From the NCBI GenBank assembly GCA_964036665.1, contig OZ038533.1:697001-761000 (forward strand): DNA of 64,000 nt, in the 5' to 3' direction. Source of the DNA: Gordius sp. MW1. Lineage: Eukaryota; Nematomorpha; Gordioida; Gordea; Gordiidae. The notes beneath the pieces are model-generated. The model saw only the letters and a list, made by a program, of their open reading frames with translations, did no database searches and was not told the DNA's origin. The position numbers and the translations under genes were made by a program. This document shows positions 62,845 to 64,000 of this stretch, one piece after another; positions within the stretch are counted from its first letter, which is position 1, and every line of letters begins with the position of its first letter.

Positions 62845-64000
62845 GCTATGAAATTTATGGGCTCGCTTTTCTTTCCGTTTGTCCGTCCGTCCGTCCGTTG
62901 TCCAACTTGTATTAATCTATTGATGTAGGTTCGAATCCCGGAGAGGGCAAATTTTTTTTATTTCTTTTAATTAATATAATGTTCTTGTTAATACCATTGA
63001 TAATAGGGCTTTTTGACCGTCTCCTGGCTACTGACTAATGGAAAAAAAATGACTATTAGCCAAAGTGTAAATTGAAATTTTTTTTTGTTTTTTGAATTGC
63101 TGTATTTGGTTAACATTGATAATTACCCTTTGCCTTCCCCCTACAATGGCCTATGCCTTTACTGATATAGGTCCCTGTGCCTCCCCCTACAAAGGCCTAT
63201 GCCTCTACTCATGTGGGTTCGAATCTCGGCGAGGGCAATTTTTTTTTATTTTTTCAAATTAATATATTGTTCTTGTTAATACTATTGATAATATGGCTTT
63301 TTGGCCGTCCGCTGGCTGCTGACCAATGGGAAATGACCATTGACCAAAGTGTGAATCGGATTTTTTGTTTGTTTTTTTTGTTTCTTATTTATATCCTTTT
63401 TGACCGTGTCCTGGTATTTACCAATAAAAATCATGACCATTGGCCAAAGTGATCAAACTTTTTTTTCGTTTTTTGAATTGCTATATCTGGTTAACATTGA
63501 TAATTACCCTGTGCCCCCCCCCCCCCACAAGGGCCTATGCTTCTATTGATATGGATCCCTGTGCCCCATCCCCCTACAAAGGCTTATGCCTCTACTGATG
63601 TGGGTTCGAATCCCGGAGAGGGCAAATATTCTTTTTCTTTTTTAATTAATATATTGTTCTTGTTAATACCATTTATAATATGACTTATTTACCGTGTCCT
63701 GGGTACTGACCAATGAAAAAAATGACCATTGGCCAAAGTATAAATCGAAAATTTTTTTCGTTTTTTTTGTCTCTTATGATTTTATATCCTTATTGACCCT
63801 CTCCTGGCTGCTGACCAATGGACGGACCATTAGCCAAAGTGTATCAAAATAATTATCTATATTATAAATACAGGCTATTTGGCCGCTTGCTGGCTACTGA
63901 CCAATAAATGACCACTGGCCAAAGTGAGATTAAAATTAAATTTTTTTCTCTAAAGTTTTATTATTGGCTGCTGGCTACTGACCAATGGATTAATTTCACC
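62845..64000 (+). repeat. Composite repeat, copy 3, running off the window
   Basis: Starts with the head ATTGCTATGAAATTTATGGG and CTCGCTTTTC, a (GTCC)n stretch (62879-62900) and CAACTTGTATTAATC. Three tRNA-like B-box segments follow (GGTTCGAATCCC or GGTTCGAATCTC near 62930, 63207 and 63604), each before GAGGGCAA and a T run. Each leads into tail monomers with TTGTTCTTGTTAATAC, ACTGACCAATGG and GACCATTGGCCAAAG. At least six tail monomers occur to 64000. No full tRNA cloverleaf or clear A-box is seen. Confidence 0.75.

Noticed and set aside
63590-63630. Possible tRNA gene at GGTTCGAATCCC
   Set aside because: Only the T-arm and B-box are present; no acceptor, D or anticodon arms can be formed upstream.

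Overview
The window is AT-rich animal DNA, probably from an invertebrate. Two spliced host genes with clear animal orthologues can be read: an RNF38/RNF44-type RING-H2 ubiquitin ligase at 689-5207 and a KXD1 (BORC/BLOC-1-associated) subunit at 14554-14942. No bacterial features are present. Nearly everything else is transposon, from several classes and ages, plus satellite-like arrays and long poly(C)/poly(G) runs. The species cannot be named from this sequence. A useful clue is that several introns are only 30-48 nt long, both in the KXD1 gene and inside a DNA transposon.

Layout. 0-9 kb holds the seven-exon RING gene, with a LINE 3' remnant in its first intron, then two G-rich 'CATGGGCGTAGC' MITEs, a 531-bp Harbinger-type foldback MITE and a dispersed repeat. 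9-19 kb holds degenerate tandem repeats, a composite repeat, the KXD1 gene and a 2.2-kb PIF/Harbinger transposon (16047-18273) that looks intact, with TAA target duplications and two convergent genes that read through completely once five mini-introns are removed. 19-31 kb holds an RTE-type LINE fragment, tandem arrays, a region edged by GAACTAGTTC arrays, a LINE fragment, and a hAT-like insertion with an 8-bp target duplication that encloses a 937-bp near-perfect palindrome.

31-44 kb holds an APE-type LINE joined to a GC-rich DIRS-like fossil, a GC-rich minisatellite and a nearly full-length RTE LINE. 44-64 kb holds arrays of a 'CCAATGG...CCATTGG' monomer, three more copies of one LINE family (two of them tail to tail around a pyrimidine-rich minisatellite), a rearranged RTE LINE, a hAT-type MITE with GCCGATAC arrays and a further composite repeat running off the end.

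Two repeat systems deserve attention. First, one LINE family occurs five times (1.3, 25, 47-50, 51-53 and 59-61 kb). It has an N-terminal zinc finger, a YLDD reverse transcriptase, and a C-terminal CCHC knuckle followed by an RPDG...WDxT block that I read as a restriction-like endonuclease. Second, a composite repeat family combines a palindromic head (AATTGCTATGCAATT), interchangeable minisatellites, a Pol III B-box-like GGTTCGAATCC and a hairpin-forming monomer tail.
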